Below, piece after piece: positions 1-7,289 of a stretch of DNA of 9,866 nucleotides; the first letter of the stretch is position 1; each line of letters starts with the position of its first letter. Made by a program: the position numbers and the translations under genes. The notes beneath the pieces are model-generated. The model was not told where the DNA came from, searched no databases, and was given only the letters and a program-made list of their open reading frames with translations. This stretch comes from Solirubrobacterales bacterium (GTDB lineage Bacteria > Actinomycetota > Thermoleophilia > Solirubrobacterales > Solirubrobacteraceae), in the NCBI GenBank assembly GCA_013813955.1, contig JACCQW010000394.1:1-9866 (forward strand), given 5' to 3'.

Positions 1-341
1 GCGGCGGCCAGGGCCAGATAGCCGCCCATCGACGAGCCGCGCAGCAGCAGCGGGCCGGGTGGCAGCACGCCGGCCATCGTGCGCACGTCGTCGATGGCGC
101 CCGCGCCGAGCCGTCCCTCGCTGTCGCCGTGACCGCGCATGTCGAAGCTCACCGCGGCCAGGCCGGCGGCGCGGCACAGCCGGGCGAAGTCGAAGTGGCT
201 CTCCTTGCACGAGCCCGCCCCGTGCAGGATCACCACGCCGCCGCGCGCGGGCCCGTCGGGCAGGTAGAGGGCGTAGGCCAGCCCGTCGCGGACGCCGAGC
301 TCGGCCGGCGCCGGAAGGTCCACGTCCCGGTAGCGGCGCAT
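1..341 (-). CDS. Alpha/beta hydrolase, N-terminal part (runs off the window start)
   Basis: This is an open frame of 113 codons read leftward from an ATG at 341 and cut by the window edge. The protein starts MRRYRDVDLPAPAELG and shows the alpha/beta-hydrolase order: an HGAGSCKES oxyanion-region motif at residues 40-48, DMRGHGDSEG at 67-76, and a nucleophile elbow G-S-S-M-G at 102-106 with Ser104 as the likely nucleophile. The catalytic acid and histidine would lie beyond the edge. There is no signal peptide, so it is probably cytoplasmic. The family covers esterases, lipases and acyl hydrolases; the substrate cannot be told from this part. It is divergent from lysA with only 24 nt between the start codons, so the two promoters must overlap. 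On its own strand a TATGCC box (347-352) lies 5 nt upstream of the ATG, a poor match to TANNNT. Confidence 0.85.
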   Translation of the reverse strand, partial: MRRYRDVDLPAPAELGVRDGLAYALYLPDGPARGGVVILHGAGSCKESHFDFARLCRAAGLAAVSFDMRGHGDSEGRLGAGAIDDVRTMAGVLPPGPLLLRGSSMGGYLALAA

Positions 342-350
342 CGAGCGGCA

Positions 351-356
351 TACTCT
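351..356 (+). promoter_or_regulatory. Candidate -10 box for a leaderless lysA operon transcript
   Basis: TACTCT fits TANNNT and ends 9 nt before the lysA ATG at 366, so transcription would begin at or almost at the start codon. There is no Shine-Dalgarno between them and no recognisable -35. The 24-nt divergent gap leaves no room for a T-box, attenuator or riboswitch, so control of the operon, if any, would act on initiation or on the enzymes. Confidence 0.45.
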
Positions 357-365
357 CCGATCCGC

Positions 366-1637
366 ATGGCCGCCACTCGCACCCAGCTCTCGCAGGCCTA
401 TCCGCTGGGCAGCCGGCTGGATGCAGACGGGCGCCTGCAGCTCGGCGGCTGCGACGCGGTCGAGCTCGCGCGCGAGTTCGGCACGCCCGCGTACATCGTC
501 GTCGAGGAGGACCTGCGCGAGCGTGCCCGGGCGTTCGTCGACGCCTTCCGCGCACGCACGAGCGACTTCGACGTGCTCTTCGCCTCCAAGGCGTTTCCGT
601 GCACCGCGGTCCTCCGCGTGCTGGCCGAGGAGGGCATCGCCTGCGACGTCGCCTCCGGCGGAGAGCTCGCGCTGGCCCTGCGCGGCGGCTTTGACCCCGA
701 GCGCATCTATCTGCACGGCAACGCGAAGTCCGAGGACGAGCTGCGCCTCGCACGAGCATCGGGGGTCGGGCACGTGGTCCTCGACAACGCCGACGAGATC
801 GAGCGCCTGGAGGCGGTGGTGACCTCGTCCCCGCCCACGACGCCCCAGCGTGTCCTGCTGCGCGTGACCCCCGACGTGCGCGGCGAGACGCACGCCGCGA
901 TCTCCACCGGCCAGGCCGACTCCAAGTTCGGCTTCTCGATGGCCGGTGCGCCCGCCGCGATCGAGCGGGTGCGCGGCTCGGCCGCGCTGGAGCTCGTCGG
1001 CCTGCACCTGCACATCGGCTCGCAGATCTTCGAGCTCGACCCGTTCCGGCGCGCGATCGAGGCGATTGCGCCGCTCGGCGACTTCGGCGTCGTCAACCTC
1101 GGCGGCGGCCTCGGCGTGGCATACACCGCCGGGCCAGAACCGCCACGCATCGCCGACTACGTCGCCGCGAAGGTCGACACCGTCGAGCGCGTGCTCGGTT
1201 CCGGCAAGCGGATCCTCGACGAGCCGGGTCGCGCGCTGGTCGCCAACTCGACGGTGACGCTCTACACGGTGCAGAGCGTCAAGCGCAACGTCTCGACGTG
1301 GGTGGCGGTGGACGGCGGCATGTCCGACAACCTGCGCCCGATGCTCTACGGGTCGGTCTACGAGGCGCAGATCGCCGACCGCTTCGGCGGCGGCACGCCG
1401 GCGCGGCTGGCCGGCAAGCACTGCGAGTCCGGCGACGTGATCGTCTGCGAGGCCGAGCTCGCCGACCCGCGGGTGGGCGACGTGATCGTGACGCCCGCCA
1501 CCGGCGCCTACGGCCATGCGATGGCCAACAACTACAACGGCGTGCCCCGGCCGCCGGTCGTCTTCGTCCACGACGGGGACGCCCGGGTCGTCGTGCGGCG
1601 CGAGACCTACGAGGACCTCTTCGCGCGCGATGCCTGA
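366..1637 (+). CDS. lysA: Diaminopimelate decarboxylase
   Basis: This is a PLP enzyme (fold type III, alanine-racemase-like barrel) converting meso-diaminopimelate to L-lysine and CO2, the last step of lysine synthesis. The predicted length is 423 residues, normal for the family. Visible signatures are the PLP lysine Lys75 in FASKAFPC, HLHIGSQI at 214-221, the phosphate-binding GGGLG at 246-250, EPGRA at 286-290, the active-site CESGD with Cys353, and the C-terminal ATGAYGHAMANNYNG at 378-391 with Tyr382. The frame stays open upstream to 129, but homology starts only after 366, and the TACTCT box and the divergent gene support ATG 366. It is the first gene of lysA-hom-thrC-thrB; its stop overlaps the hom start by 8 nt, so the two are probably translationally coupled. 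Confidence 0.96.
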   Translation: MAATRTQLSQAYPLGSRLDADGRLQLGGCDAVELAREFGTPAYIVVEEDLRERARAFVDAFRARTSDFDVLFASKAFPCTAVLRVLAEEGIACDVASGGELALALRGGFDPERIYLHGNAKSEDELRLARASGVGHVVLDNADEIERLEAVVTSSPPTTPQRVLLRVTPDVRGETHAAISTGQADSKFGFSMAGAPAAIERVRGSAALELVGLHLHIGSQIFELDPFRRAIEAIAPLGDFGVVNLGGGLGVAYTAGPEPPRIADYVAAKVDTVERVLGSGKRILDEPGRALVANSTVTLYTVQSVKRNVSTWVAVDGGMSDNLRPMLYGSVYEAQIADRFGGGTPARLAGKHCESGDVIVCEAELADPRVGDVIVTPATGAYGHAMANNYNGVPRPPVVFVHDGDARVVVRRETYEDLFARDA

Positions 1638-2853
1638 GCCGTTTCACATCGGCCTGCTCGGCCACGGCACGGTCGGCGCCGCGTTCGCGCAGCTGCTCGC
1701 CGAGCGCGCCGAGCACGTCGAGGCGATCACCGGGCTGCGACCACAGCTCGCCGGCGTGCTCACCCGCAGCCGCGGGGACTTCGAGGAGATCCTGGCCGCG
1801 AGCGATCTCGTCGTGGAGCTCATCGGGGGGCTGGCGCCCACGCGCGACTACGTGCTGCGCGCGATCCGGGCGGGACGCCACGTGGTCACCGCCAACAAGC
1901 AGCTGCTGAGCCAGCACGGCGAGGAGCTGTGGGGAGCGGCGCGCGAGCACGGTGTGCAGCTGCGCTTCGAGGCGTCGGTGGCCGGCGTCGTCCCGGTGAT
2001 CCGGGTGCTGCAGGAGTCGCTGGCCGCCGCGCACGTCGACCGCCTGCACGGGATCGTCAACGGCACGACGAACTACATCCTGTCGGAGATGGCGCGCACC
2101 GGGTGCGCCTACGACGTCGCGCTGGCCGATGCCCAGCGCCTGGGCTACGCCGAGGCCGACCCGACCGACGACGTCAACGGTCGCGACGCGGCGGCCAAGA
2201 TGGCGATCCTCGCGCGGCTGGCCTTCGACACGCCCGTGCACCTCGACCAGGTGACCTACGAGGGCATCGAGCGCATCACCGCCGACGACATGGAGTACGC
2301 CCGCGAGCTGGGCCTGGGCCTGAAGCTCATCGGCACCGCCGAGCGCATCGACGGCCGGCTCGCGGTGCGGGTGCACCCGGCCTTTCTGTACAGCGGCCAT
2401 CCGCTGGCCAACGTCCACGGGCCGTTCAACGCGGTGACCGTGGAGTCCGCGGCGATCACCGAGATCACGATGTCCGGCCCGGGCGCGGGCGGGCCGCAGA
2501 CGGCCAGCGCCGTGCTGGGCGACGTCGTCAGCGCGATGATCCCGCCGGCCCGCACGCCGCAGACCACGCAGGCGCTGGAGGTGATCACCGACGTGGAGTC
2601 GGCGTTCTACCTGCACCTCGAGGTCGCCGACCGGCCCGGGGTGCTCGCCCAGGTCGCGCAGATCCTCGGCCTGCAGGGCGCGTCGATCAAGTCGGTCGTG
2701 CAGAAGGGGCTGGGGGAGAAGGCGCGGCTGGTGATGGTCGTGCACCCGCTGCTGGAGTCGCGCTTCTTCGCCGCGGTCGAGCTCATCGCAAGCCTGGACT
2801 TCCTGCGCTCGCGGCCGCGGGCGATCCGGGTCATCGAGGAGGAGTTCGTGTGA
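1630..2853 (+). CDS. hom: Homoserine dehydrogenase with C-terminal ACT domain
   Basis: NAD(P)H-dependent reduction of L-aspartate 4-semialdehyde to L-homoserine, the entry to threonine and methionine synthesis. It has 407 residues. The Rossmann nucleotide site is GHGTVG at 11-16, followed by VVELIGG at 61-67 and TANK at 87-90. The catalytic domain has VNGTTNYIL (143-151) and the signature [19 protein letters not shown] (172-190) with the catalytic lysine at 190. An ACT regulatory domain follows from about residue 326 ([16 protein letters not shown]), the usual site of threonine feedback in this family. The stretch between GTVG and VVELIGG is about 43 residues, some 20 shorter than I recall for the Bacillus subtilis enzyme, so the nucleotide domain is compact. 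ATG 1630 is chosen because the Rossmann motif begins seven residues later; the start lies inside lysA in another frame. Confidence 0.96.
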   Translation: MPEPFHIGLLGHGTVGAAFAQLLAERAEHVEAITGLRPQLAGVLTRSRGDFEEILAASDLVVELIGGLAPTRDYVLRAIRAGRHVVTANKQLLSQHGEELWGAAREHGVQLRFEASVAGVVPVIRVLQESLAAAHVDRLHGIVNGTTNYILSEMARTGCAYDVALADAQRLGYAEADPTDDVNGRDAAAKMAILARLAFDTPVHLDQVTYEGIERITADDMEYARELGLGLKLIGTAERIDGRLAVRVHPAFLYSGHPLANVHGPFNAVTVESAAITEITMSGPGAGGPQTASAVLGDVVSAMIPPARTPQTTQALEVITDVESAFYLHLEVADRPGVLAQVAQILGLQGASIKSVVQKGLGEKARLVMVVHPLLESRFFAAVELIASLDFLRSRPRAIRVIEEEFV

Positions 2854-2873
2854 TCGCACTCGGCAAGGCCTGA
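2850..2873 (+). other. Possible 7-codon relay reading frame between hom and thrC
   Basis: A GTG at 2850 overlaps the hom stop (TGA 2851-2853) and opens a frame reading V-I-A-L-G-K-A, with GTG as initiator. Its stop at 2871-2873 shares its A with the thrC ATG (TGATG). A strong Shine-Dalgarno-like run, GAGGAGGAG (2836-2844), ends 5 nt before the GTG. This run also encodes the Glu-Glu-Glu near the end of Hom, so it may be coincidental. If translated, the frame would carry ribosomes across the only gap in the operon and couple hom to thrC. No conservation data were available. Confidence 0.3.
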
Positions 2874-3913
2874 TGCCCGGCGTCGTCGAGCGCTACCGCG
2901 ACCGCCTGCCCTTCGCCCCCGGCGACCCGGTGGTCTCGCTGAACGAGGGCTCGACGCCGCTCGTGCATGCCGCGCACGTCTCCGGCCTCGTCGGGGCCGA
3001 GGTCTGGCTCAAGCTCGAGGGCGCCAACCCGACCGGCTCGTTCAAGGACCGCGGGATGACCTGCGCGGTGAGCGCCGCGGTGCGCGAGGGCGCCACCGCG
3101 ATCATCTGCGCGTCGACCGGCAACACGGCGGCCAGCGCCGCCGCCTACGCCGCGCGCGCCGGCCTCACCGGCGCGGTGATCGTGCCCGCGGGCAAGATCG
3201 CCACCGGCAAGCTGGCGCAGGCGCTCATGCACGGCGCGCGGGTGATCGCGCTTCGCGGCAACTTCGACCAGGCGCTCACGCTCGTGCGGGCGCTGACCGA
3301 CCGCCATCCGATCGCGCTGGTCAACTCCGTCAACGCCTTCCGCCTGGAGGGTCAGAAGACCGCCGCCTTCGAGCTGGTCGAGGAGCTCTCCGAGCTGGAC
3401 GCGCTGTGCGTCCCGGTCGGAAACGCGGGCAACATCACGGCCTACTGGAAGGGCTTCCGCGAGGTCCGGGCCGCGCCGCGCCTGCTCGGCTTCCAGGCCG
3501 AGGGCGCCGCGCCGCTCGTGCACGGCGCGCCGGTTGCGCACCCGGAGACCGTGGCCAGCGCGATCCGCATCGGCAATCCGGCGCGCTGGGAGGAGGCGAT
3601 GGAGGCCATGACCGCCTCCCGTGGCGAGATCCGCGCGGTCTCCGACGAGGAGATCCTCGCCGCCTACCGCCTGCTCGCCTCCCGCGAGGGGGTCTTCTGC
3701 GAGCCGGCCAGCGCCGCGTCGGTCGCCGGCCTGCTGCGCTACGGGCCCGGCGGCGCGCGGCGGGTGGCGTGCGTGCTCACCGGCCACGGCCTGAAGGACC
3801 CGCAGACCGCCCTGGACCACGCGGGCGCGGTCGTGCCCTGCGTGCCCGAGCTCGACGCCGTCGAGGAGGCCGTCCTGGGCGGGACGGGCGCCGGACCCCC
3901 GGAGCCCGCCTGA
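2873..3913 (+). CDS. thrC: Threonine synthase
   Basis: PLP-dependent conversion of O-phospho-L-homoserine to L-threonine and phosphate, the last step of threonine synthesis. The 346 residues match the short bacterial (fold type II) form without a long N-terminal extension. The substrate-loop region is SLNEGSTPL at 22-30 and the PLP lysine is Lys58 in [11 protein letters not shown]. The phosphate and substrate loop is STGNT (81-85), the glycine-rich cofactor loop GNAGN (183-187), and the C-terminal signature LTGHGLKDP (302-310). It starts 19 nt after hom; a weak AAGG (2865-2868) is the only nearby ribosome site, unless it is coupled through the mini-frame ending at 2873. The stop overlaps the thrB start by one base. 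Confidence 0.96.
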   Translation: MPGVVERYRDRLPFAPGDPVVSLNEGSTPLVHAAHVSGLVGAEVWLKLEGANPTGSFKDRGMTCAVSAAVREGATAIICASTGNTAASAAAYAARAGLTGAVIVPAGKIATGKLAQALMHGARVIALRGNFDQALTLVRALTDRHPIALVNSVNAFRLEGQKTAAFELVEELSELDALCVPVGNAGNITAYWKGFREVRAAPRLLGFQAEGAAPLVHGAPVAHPETVASAIRIGNPARWEEAMEAMTASRGEIRAVSDEEILAAYRLLASREGVFCEPASAASVAGLLRYGPGGARRVACVLTGHGLKDPQTALDHAGAVVPCVPELDAVEEAVLGGTGAGPPEPA

Positions 3914-4764
3914 TGGACCGCCGCCGCCGCGTGCGCGTTCCCGCCTCCTCGGCGAACCTCGGCCCCGGGTTCGACACCTTCGCCGCGGCGATCGCCGTGC
4001 ACATGGAGCTCGAGGTCGTCGAGACCGGCCGCTTCGCCGTCGAGACCGACCTCGAGATCGCCCGCGACCGGCGCAACCTGTGCGTGCGCGGCTTCGCCGA
4101 GCTGCACCCGCCCGACGAGTTCGAGTTCCGCATCCGGTCGGACATCCCCCTGTCGGGCGGGCTGGGCTCGAGTGCCGCGGCGTACGTCGCCGGGCTCGTG
4201 GCCGCCGACCACCTGATGGAGCTCGACGCCGACCTGCTCGCCCACGCGACCGCGCTGGAGGGCCACCCCGACAACGCGGCCGCGGCGCTTCTGGGCGGCT
4301 TCGTGATCGTCGCCGGCGGCGAGGCCGTGCGCTACGAGCCTCCGATGGGCCTGGAGTCGGTGATCGTCGTCCCGCACGACGCGGTGCGCACGTCGGCCGC
4401 CCGTGCCGCGCTGCCGGCGCAGGTGCCGCTCGCCGACGCGGTCGCCAACGTCGCGCACGGCGCGATGCTGACCCTTGGCCTGTCGCGAGGGGACTGGAGC
4501 CTGGTGGGTCGCGGACTGCGCGACAGGCTGCACCAGCCACACCGCGGGCACCTGTTTCCCGCGTCGATGGCGCTGCTCGAGCGCGCGGACCAGCTCGGCG
4601 CGCTGGGAGCGACGATCTCCGGCGCCGGCCCGTCCGTGCTGTTCTGGAGCCACTACGAGGGCACGGGCGCTCTCTACGAGGCGCTGCGCCGCGAGACCGA
4701 CGGCTGGGCGGAGCTCCTGCGGGCGCCGTTCGAGCCGCAGGGGGCCTACGTCGAGGAACTCTGA
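3913..4764 (+). CDS. thrB: Homoserine kinase (GHMP family)
   Basis: ATP-dependent phosphorylation of L-homoserine to O-phosphohomoserine, the substrate of the upstream thrC product. It has 283 residues, typical for ThrB. GHMP motif 1 is PASSANLGPGFDTF at 10-23, motif 2 (the ATP phosphate loop) is PLSGGLGSSA at 79-88, then EGHPDNAAAALLGG at 116-129, and motif 3 is GATISGAGPS at 232-241. ATG 3913 forms TGATG with the thrC stop, with a GGAG at 3901-3904 eight bases upstream, pointing to coupled translation. The same frame is open far upstream inside thrC but lacks homology there. It is the last gene of the operon. No terminator hairpin with a T-run follows; the next gene has its own -10 box 11 nt downstream. 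Confidence 0.95.
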   Translation: MDRRRRVRVPASSANLGPGFDTFAAAIAVHMELEVVETGRFAVETDLEIARDRRNLCVRGFAELHPPDEFEFRIRSDIPLSGGLGSSAAAYVAGLVAADHLMELDADLLAHATALEGHPDNAAAALLGGFVIVAGGEAVRYEPPMGLESVIVVPHDAVRTSAARAALPAQVPLADAVANVAHGAMLTLGLSRGDWSLVGRGLRDRLHQPHRGHLFPASMALLERADQLGALGATISGAGPSVLFWSHYEGTGALYEALRRETDGWAELLRAPFEPQGAYVEEL

Positions 4765-4775
4765 CCGGCGGGTCC

Positions 4776-4781
4776 TAGGCT
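4776..4781 (+). promoter_or_regulatory. Candidate -10 box for the helical gene at 4788
   Basis: TAGGCT ends 6 nt before ATG 4788, a spacing expected for a leaderless mRNA. No Shine-Dalgarno and no clear -35 hexamer are visible. The whole gap after thrB is 23 nt. Confidence 0.45.
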
Positions 4782-4787
4782 CTGGGC

Positions 4788-5246
4788 ATGGCCTACACCG
4801 ACGCGCAGGCGCGCCAGCAGCTGCTCGACACCGTCGCCGAGGCGATCGACGAGACCGGGCTCGCCCTCGCGGCCCTCGGCGCGGCGTACGAGCAGGTCGA
4901 CGAGCGCACCGGCGACGAGCTCGAGGAGCGGCTCTTCCGGCCGGTCGGGATGGCCTACGGCCGGGCCAAGCGCCACCACGCCGCGTTCGCCGGCCGTCAC
5001 GGGCTGGCGGCCCGCGAGTTCGAGCAACCGCCGCCGGGTCGCCCGTCGACCGGGGCCAAGGGCTTCGTCGAGGACGCGGTCCGTGCCGCCTCCCGGGCGG
5101 ACGCCATCCTCGCCACGCTGCAGGACTCGATGCTGCCCGTCGAGGTCGGCGACCCCGAGTTGCGTGCCGTGCTGGGGGAGGTGCGTGAGCTGCTCGGCGG
5201 CGTGTCACGCAGCGCCCGGGAGGTCGTGCGCACGCTCGGGCGCTAG
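4788..5246 (+). CDS. Unrecognised 152-residue helical protein
   Basis: I do not recognise the family. The protein is soluble-looking, with no signal peptide or membrane segment. It appears to be almost all helix in two halves: residues 4-75 (including the basic, histidine-bearing stretch GMAYGRAKRHHAAFAGRHG at 54-72) and residues 92-150, joined by a Pro/Gly-rich linker (EQPPPGRPSTG, 79-89). Each half could form a helical hairpin, so a four-helix bundle is possible, but I see no clear metal-binding pattern of ferritin or hemerythrin. Codon use matches its neighbours (G/C at third positions), supporting a real gene. It lies between thrB and an FKBP gene, both of which appear separately transcribed from it, so context gives no function. 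Confidence 0.75.
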   Translation: MAYTDAQARQQLLDTVAEAIDETGLALAALGAAYEQVDERTGDELEERLFRPVGMAYGRAKRHHAAFAGRHGLAAREFEQPPPGRPSTGAKGFVEDAVRAASRADAILATLQDSMLPVEVGDPELRAVLGEVRELLGGVSRSAREVVRTLGR

Positions 5247-5289
5247 ACGCTCCGACGACCCCGGCACCGAGGGCTGAACCCGTCTGGGC

Positions 5290-5295
5290 TACCTT
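5290..5295 (+). promoter_or_regulatory. Candidate -10 box for the FKBP gene
   Basis: TACCTT ends 6 nt before ATG 5302, the same geometry as the box before 4788. No Shine-Dalgarno is present in the 55-nt gap, and no TTGACA-like -35 is found at the expected distance. Confidence 0.45.
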
Positions 5296-5301
5296 GCGTC
5301 C

Positions 5302-5682
5302 ATGACCCCAGACGACAAGCCCCAGGTCGATGTCGCGTCCGACCAGCCGCCGTCCTACGAGCTCGAGCTCGAGGACCTCACCGTCGGCGACGGCGAAGAG
5401 GCCGTCTCGGGCCGCACCGTCGAGGTGCACTACGTCGGCGTCAGCTGGTCGACGGGCAAGCAGTTCGATGCGTCGTGGGACCGCGGCAAAACGTTCAAGT
5501 TCGGTCTCGGCAAGGGCGATGTCATCGCCGGCTGGGACCAGGGCGTGGCGGGCATGAGAACCGGCGGCCGGCGGCGCATCACGATCCCGCCGAGCCTCGC
5601 CTACGGCAAGCGCGGGGCGGGCGGCGTCATCGGGCCCGACGAGACGCTGGTCTTCGTGGTCGACCTCGTCGGCGTGCGCTGA
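5302..5682 (+). CDS. FKBP-type peptidyl-prolyl cis-trans isomerase
   Basis: A single-domain FKBP of 126 residues that would speed cis-trans isomerisation of peptide bonds before proline in protein folding. After a polar N-terminal tail of about 38 residues, the FKBP domain covers roughly 39-126. By comparison with human FKBP12, the active-site positions are all present: Tyr44 in VHYVG, Asp56 in FDAS, the aromatic Phe near 66, Val74-Ile75 and Trp78 in VIAGWDQGV, Tyr101 in PPSLAYG, and Phe118. There is no signal peptide or lipobox, so it should act in the cytoplasm, unlike many secreted actinobacterial FKBPs. No SlyD-type insert or metal tail is seen. It is convergent with the L,D-transpeptidase gene, one base between their stop codons. 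Confidence 0.95.
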   Translation: MTPDDKPQVDVASDQPPSYELELEDLTVGDGEEAVSGRTVEVHYVGVSWSTGKQFDASWDRGKTFKFGLGKGDVIAGWDQGVAGMRTGGRRRITIPPSLAYGKRGAGGVIGPDETLVFVVDLVGVR

Positions 5683-5683
5683 G

Positions 5684-6481
5684 TCAGCTGACGATCGTCA
5701 GCCTCGCGCCAAGCGGGATGCGCTTCAGCAGCCAGCGAATGTCGGCCTCGCGCGCGCGCAGGCACCCGCTGCTGGCGGCGGTGCCGACGCTCGCGGGGTT
5801 CGACGTCCCGTGGATGGCCAGCCGGTCACCGCCCGTCCAGCCCTGGGGCACGTTCGGCTGGCGGCCGGTGAGCGCCAGGGCACAGCAGCCATAGGGCCCG
5901 CCGGCGGATGTCAGGCGCAGCGCGTCGGTGACGGCGAAGCGTCCCGTGGGCGTGGGGGTGGCGCCGCCGCCGACGGTGATCGCCAGGCGGCGCACGACGC
6001 GGCCCTCTCGGCGAACCACCAGCTCGCGCTCGGAGAGGTCGGCGCGCATCGCGTAGGGCTCACGCAGCAGCCGCGCGCTGCGCGCCGGGATCCAGCCGGG
6101 GCGGGAGTTGCCGCGGTAGTGCGTCAGGACGGCTAAGTGCCCGTCGCGCTGGCCGACGACGGCGAGGACCCGCGGCGACCCGTAGCCCGTCCGCCGCCCG
6201 AGCGCCCGGATGACGCGCCCGCCGGGCCGCGTGCGCAGCTGGGTGCGCCGCACGAGGCGTGCGCCGAGCGGACCGGTCAGGGGCAGGACGCCCGGCGGAC
6301 TGCCGGGAGCGCGTACGCTGCGGGAGCGCCGCGCGTCGGGTTCACCGCGGTCCGCCGGGGCACTTGTTCCCGCCGGCGGTTCGGAGGCCCGCGGACCGCG
6401 GTCGTGGATCAGGACCGCCGCGGCGGTCGTGCCGAGCGCGATCACGAGGGCGGCGAGCGTGAGGACCGCACGCCGGCCCAT
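5684..6481 (-). CDS. Membrane-anchored L,D-transpeptidase (YkuD domain)
   Basis: This would be a 265-residue cell-wall enzyme. L,D-transpeptidases make 3-3 peptidoglycan cross-links or attach proteins to the wall, by a catalytic cysteine. An N-terminal hydrophobic segment (about 5-25) without a clear cleavage site suggests a signal anchor. A low-complexity Pro/Arg/Asp linker (28-66) follows, then an SH3-like segment (about 75-140), then the YkuD domain (about 143-265). Its signature is HGT at 224-226 and SSGCLR at 237-242, with Cys240 as nucleophile and His224 in the expected place. An extra Cys-Cys pair sits at 199-200. The ATG at 6481 overlaps the stop of the ParA gene (TGATG), so the two are probably co-translated. 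The gene ends one base from the convergent FKBP stop. Confidence 0.93.
   Translation of the reverse strand: MGRRAVLTLAALVIALGTTAAAVLIHDRGPRASEPPAGTSAPADRGEPDARRSRSVRAPGSPPGVLPLTGPLGARLVRRTQLRTRPGGRVIRALGRRTGYGSPRVLAVVGQRDGHLAVLTHYRGNSRPGWIPARSARLLREPYAMRADLSERELVVRREGRVVRRLAITVGGGATPTPTGRFAVTDALRLTSAGGPYGCCALALTGRQPNVPQGWTGGDRLAIHGTSNPASVGTAASSGCLRAREADIRWLLKRIPLGARLTIVS
5687..5702. repeat. Perfect 16-bp palindrome at a convergent gene end
   Basis: GCTGACGATCGTCAGC equals its own reverse complement. It lies within the last codons of the L,D-transpeptidase gene, 4 bases past the FKBP stop. It has no loop and no T-run, so it is not a standard intrinsic terminator. A bidirectional transcript-end structure, a protein site, or chance (coding Leu-Thr-Ile-Val-Ser) are all possible. 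Confidence 0.4.
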
Positions 6482-7272
6482 CAGCTGCGGGGGGCCGCCT
6501 CCGCGAGGGGCTTCAGCCGTTCACGCGCCTCGTTCATGCGCAGGCGCTCCAGCAGCTCGTCGGCCAGCGCCACGTAGTCGGCGCCGAGGTCGGGCCGGTG
6601 GTCGAGGATCGAGATCGCCCGCTCGGCCGATTCGGCGTAGGCGATCGACTGGCGCACGGTGGAGCGGAAGAGCTTGGCGCCGATGTGCTCGCGTAGGGAC
6701 TCGAACGCCTCGCGGCTGTGCACCGTGCGCATGTCGGTGATGTTGAGGACGACGCCCAGCCACTGCAGGCCGGGGTTCAGCCCGTCGCGGGCGAGCTCGA
6801 TGACCTCGAGCGCCTGCTCGACGCCCTGCAGCGCGAAGTACTGCGCCTCGGCGCTGAGCAGCGCGTGGTCGGCGGCGACGAGCGCGTTGACCGTCAGCAG
6901 GCCCAGCGAGGGAGGACAATCCAGCAGGATCAGGTCATAGCGCTCGCCCAGTGGCTTGAGCGCGCGCTTGAGCGTCAGCTCCCGGCCCATCTTGCCCGCG
7001 AGCATCAGCTCCGCCTCGGCGAGCGAGAGGTTGGCCGGGATGATCCCGTCGTGGACGGCCTCCTCGGCCTTCGCCCCGCCGGCGAGCACGTCACCGATCG
7101 TGGGCGCCGCCTCGGGATCGACGTCGAAGTAGTCCGACAGGTTGCCCTGCGGGTCGAGGTCGACCGCGAGCACGTCGAGGCCGACCCGGCGGAAGACGTC
7201 GGTGAGGGTCCTCACCGAGGTCGTCTTGCCGGTGCCGCCCTTCTGGGAGAGGACTGCGATCGTGGCGCCCAC
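6481..7272 (-). CDS. ParA-type (Soj/MinD-like) ATPase, orphan
   Basis: This is a deviant Walker ATPase of 263 residues. The family forms ATP-bound dimers on DNA or membrane and positions chromosomes, plasmids or protein complexes. The deviant Walker A is KGGTGKTT at 11-18, with signature Lys11 and Lys16. VDLDPQGN is at 37-44, LLDCPP (Walker B, Asp118) at 116-121, then the ParA-typical FALQGVEQALEVIE. The C-terminus carries TVRQSIAYAESAERAISILD, as in chromosomal Soj. The frame is open upstream to 7557, but homology begins right after GTG 7272, the only plausible start, 14 nt after the FHA stop. There is no N-terminal HTH domain, unlike long plasmid ParA. No parB is near and I spotted no parS-like site; its stop codon overlaps the start of a transpeptidase gene instead, so a cargo-positioning role is as likely as chromosome segregation. 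Confidence 0.92.
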   Translation of the reverse strand: MGATIAVLSQKGGTGKTTSVRTLTDVFRRVGLDVLAVDLDPQGNLSDYFDVDPEAAPTIGDVLAGGAKAEEAVHDGIIPANLSLAEAELMLAGKMGRELTLKRALKPLGERYDLILLDCPPSLGLLTVNALVAADHALLSAEAQYFALQGVEQALEVIELARDGLNPGLQWLGVVLNITDMRTVHSREAFESLREHIGAKLFRSTVRQSIAYAESAERAISILDHRPDLGADYVALADELLERLRMNEARERLKPLAEAAPRS

Positions 7273-7283
7273 GAGGGCGCCGG

Positions 7284-7289
7284 ATGCTA
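7284..7289 (-). promoter_or_regulatory. Candidate internal -10 box for the ParA gene, built on the FHA stop codon
   Basis: On the minus strand TAGCAT fits TANNNT. Its TAG is the stop codon of the FHA gene, and it ends 11 nt before GTG 7272. No Shine-Dalgarno is visible before that GTG, so a near-leaderless internal transcript is possible in addition to read-through from the FHA promoter. Confidence 0.3.

Noticed and set aside
129..365. Upstream extension of the lysA frame by 79 codons.
   Set aside because: The extension overlaps the divergent hydrolase gene, has no homology to the family, and would place the start far before the -10 box at 351.
5358..5373. Repeated GAGCTC/CTCGAG near the FKBP start.
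   Set aside because: It is explained by alternating Glu-Leu codons (ELELED) in coding sequence.
1279..5430. Long antisense open frames (1279-2859, 2831-4540, 3739-5430 on the minus strand), each over 500 codons.
   Set aside because: They are mirror images of the GC-biased codons of lysA, hom, thrC and thrB, show Arg/Ala/Pro/His-rich composition with no domains, and the plus-strand genes are certain.
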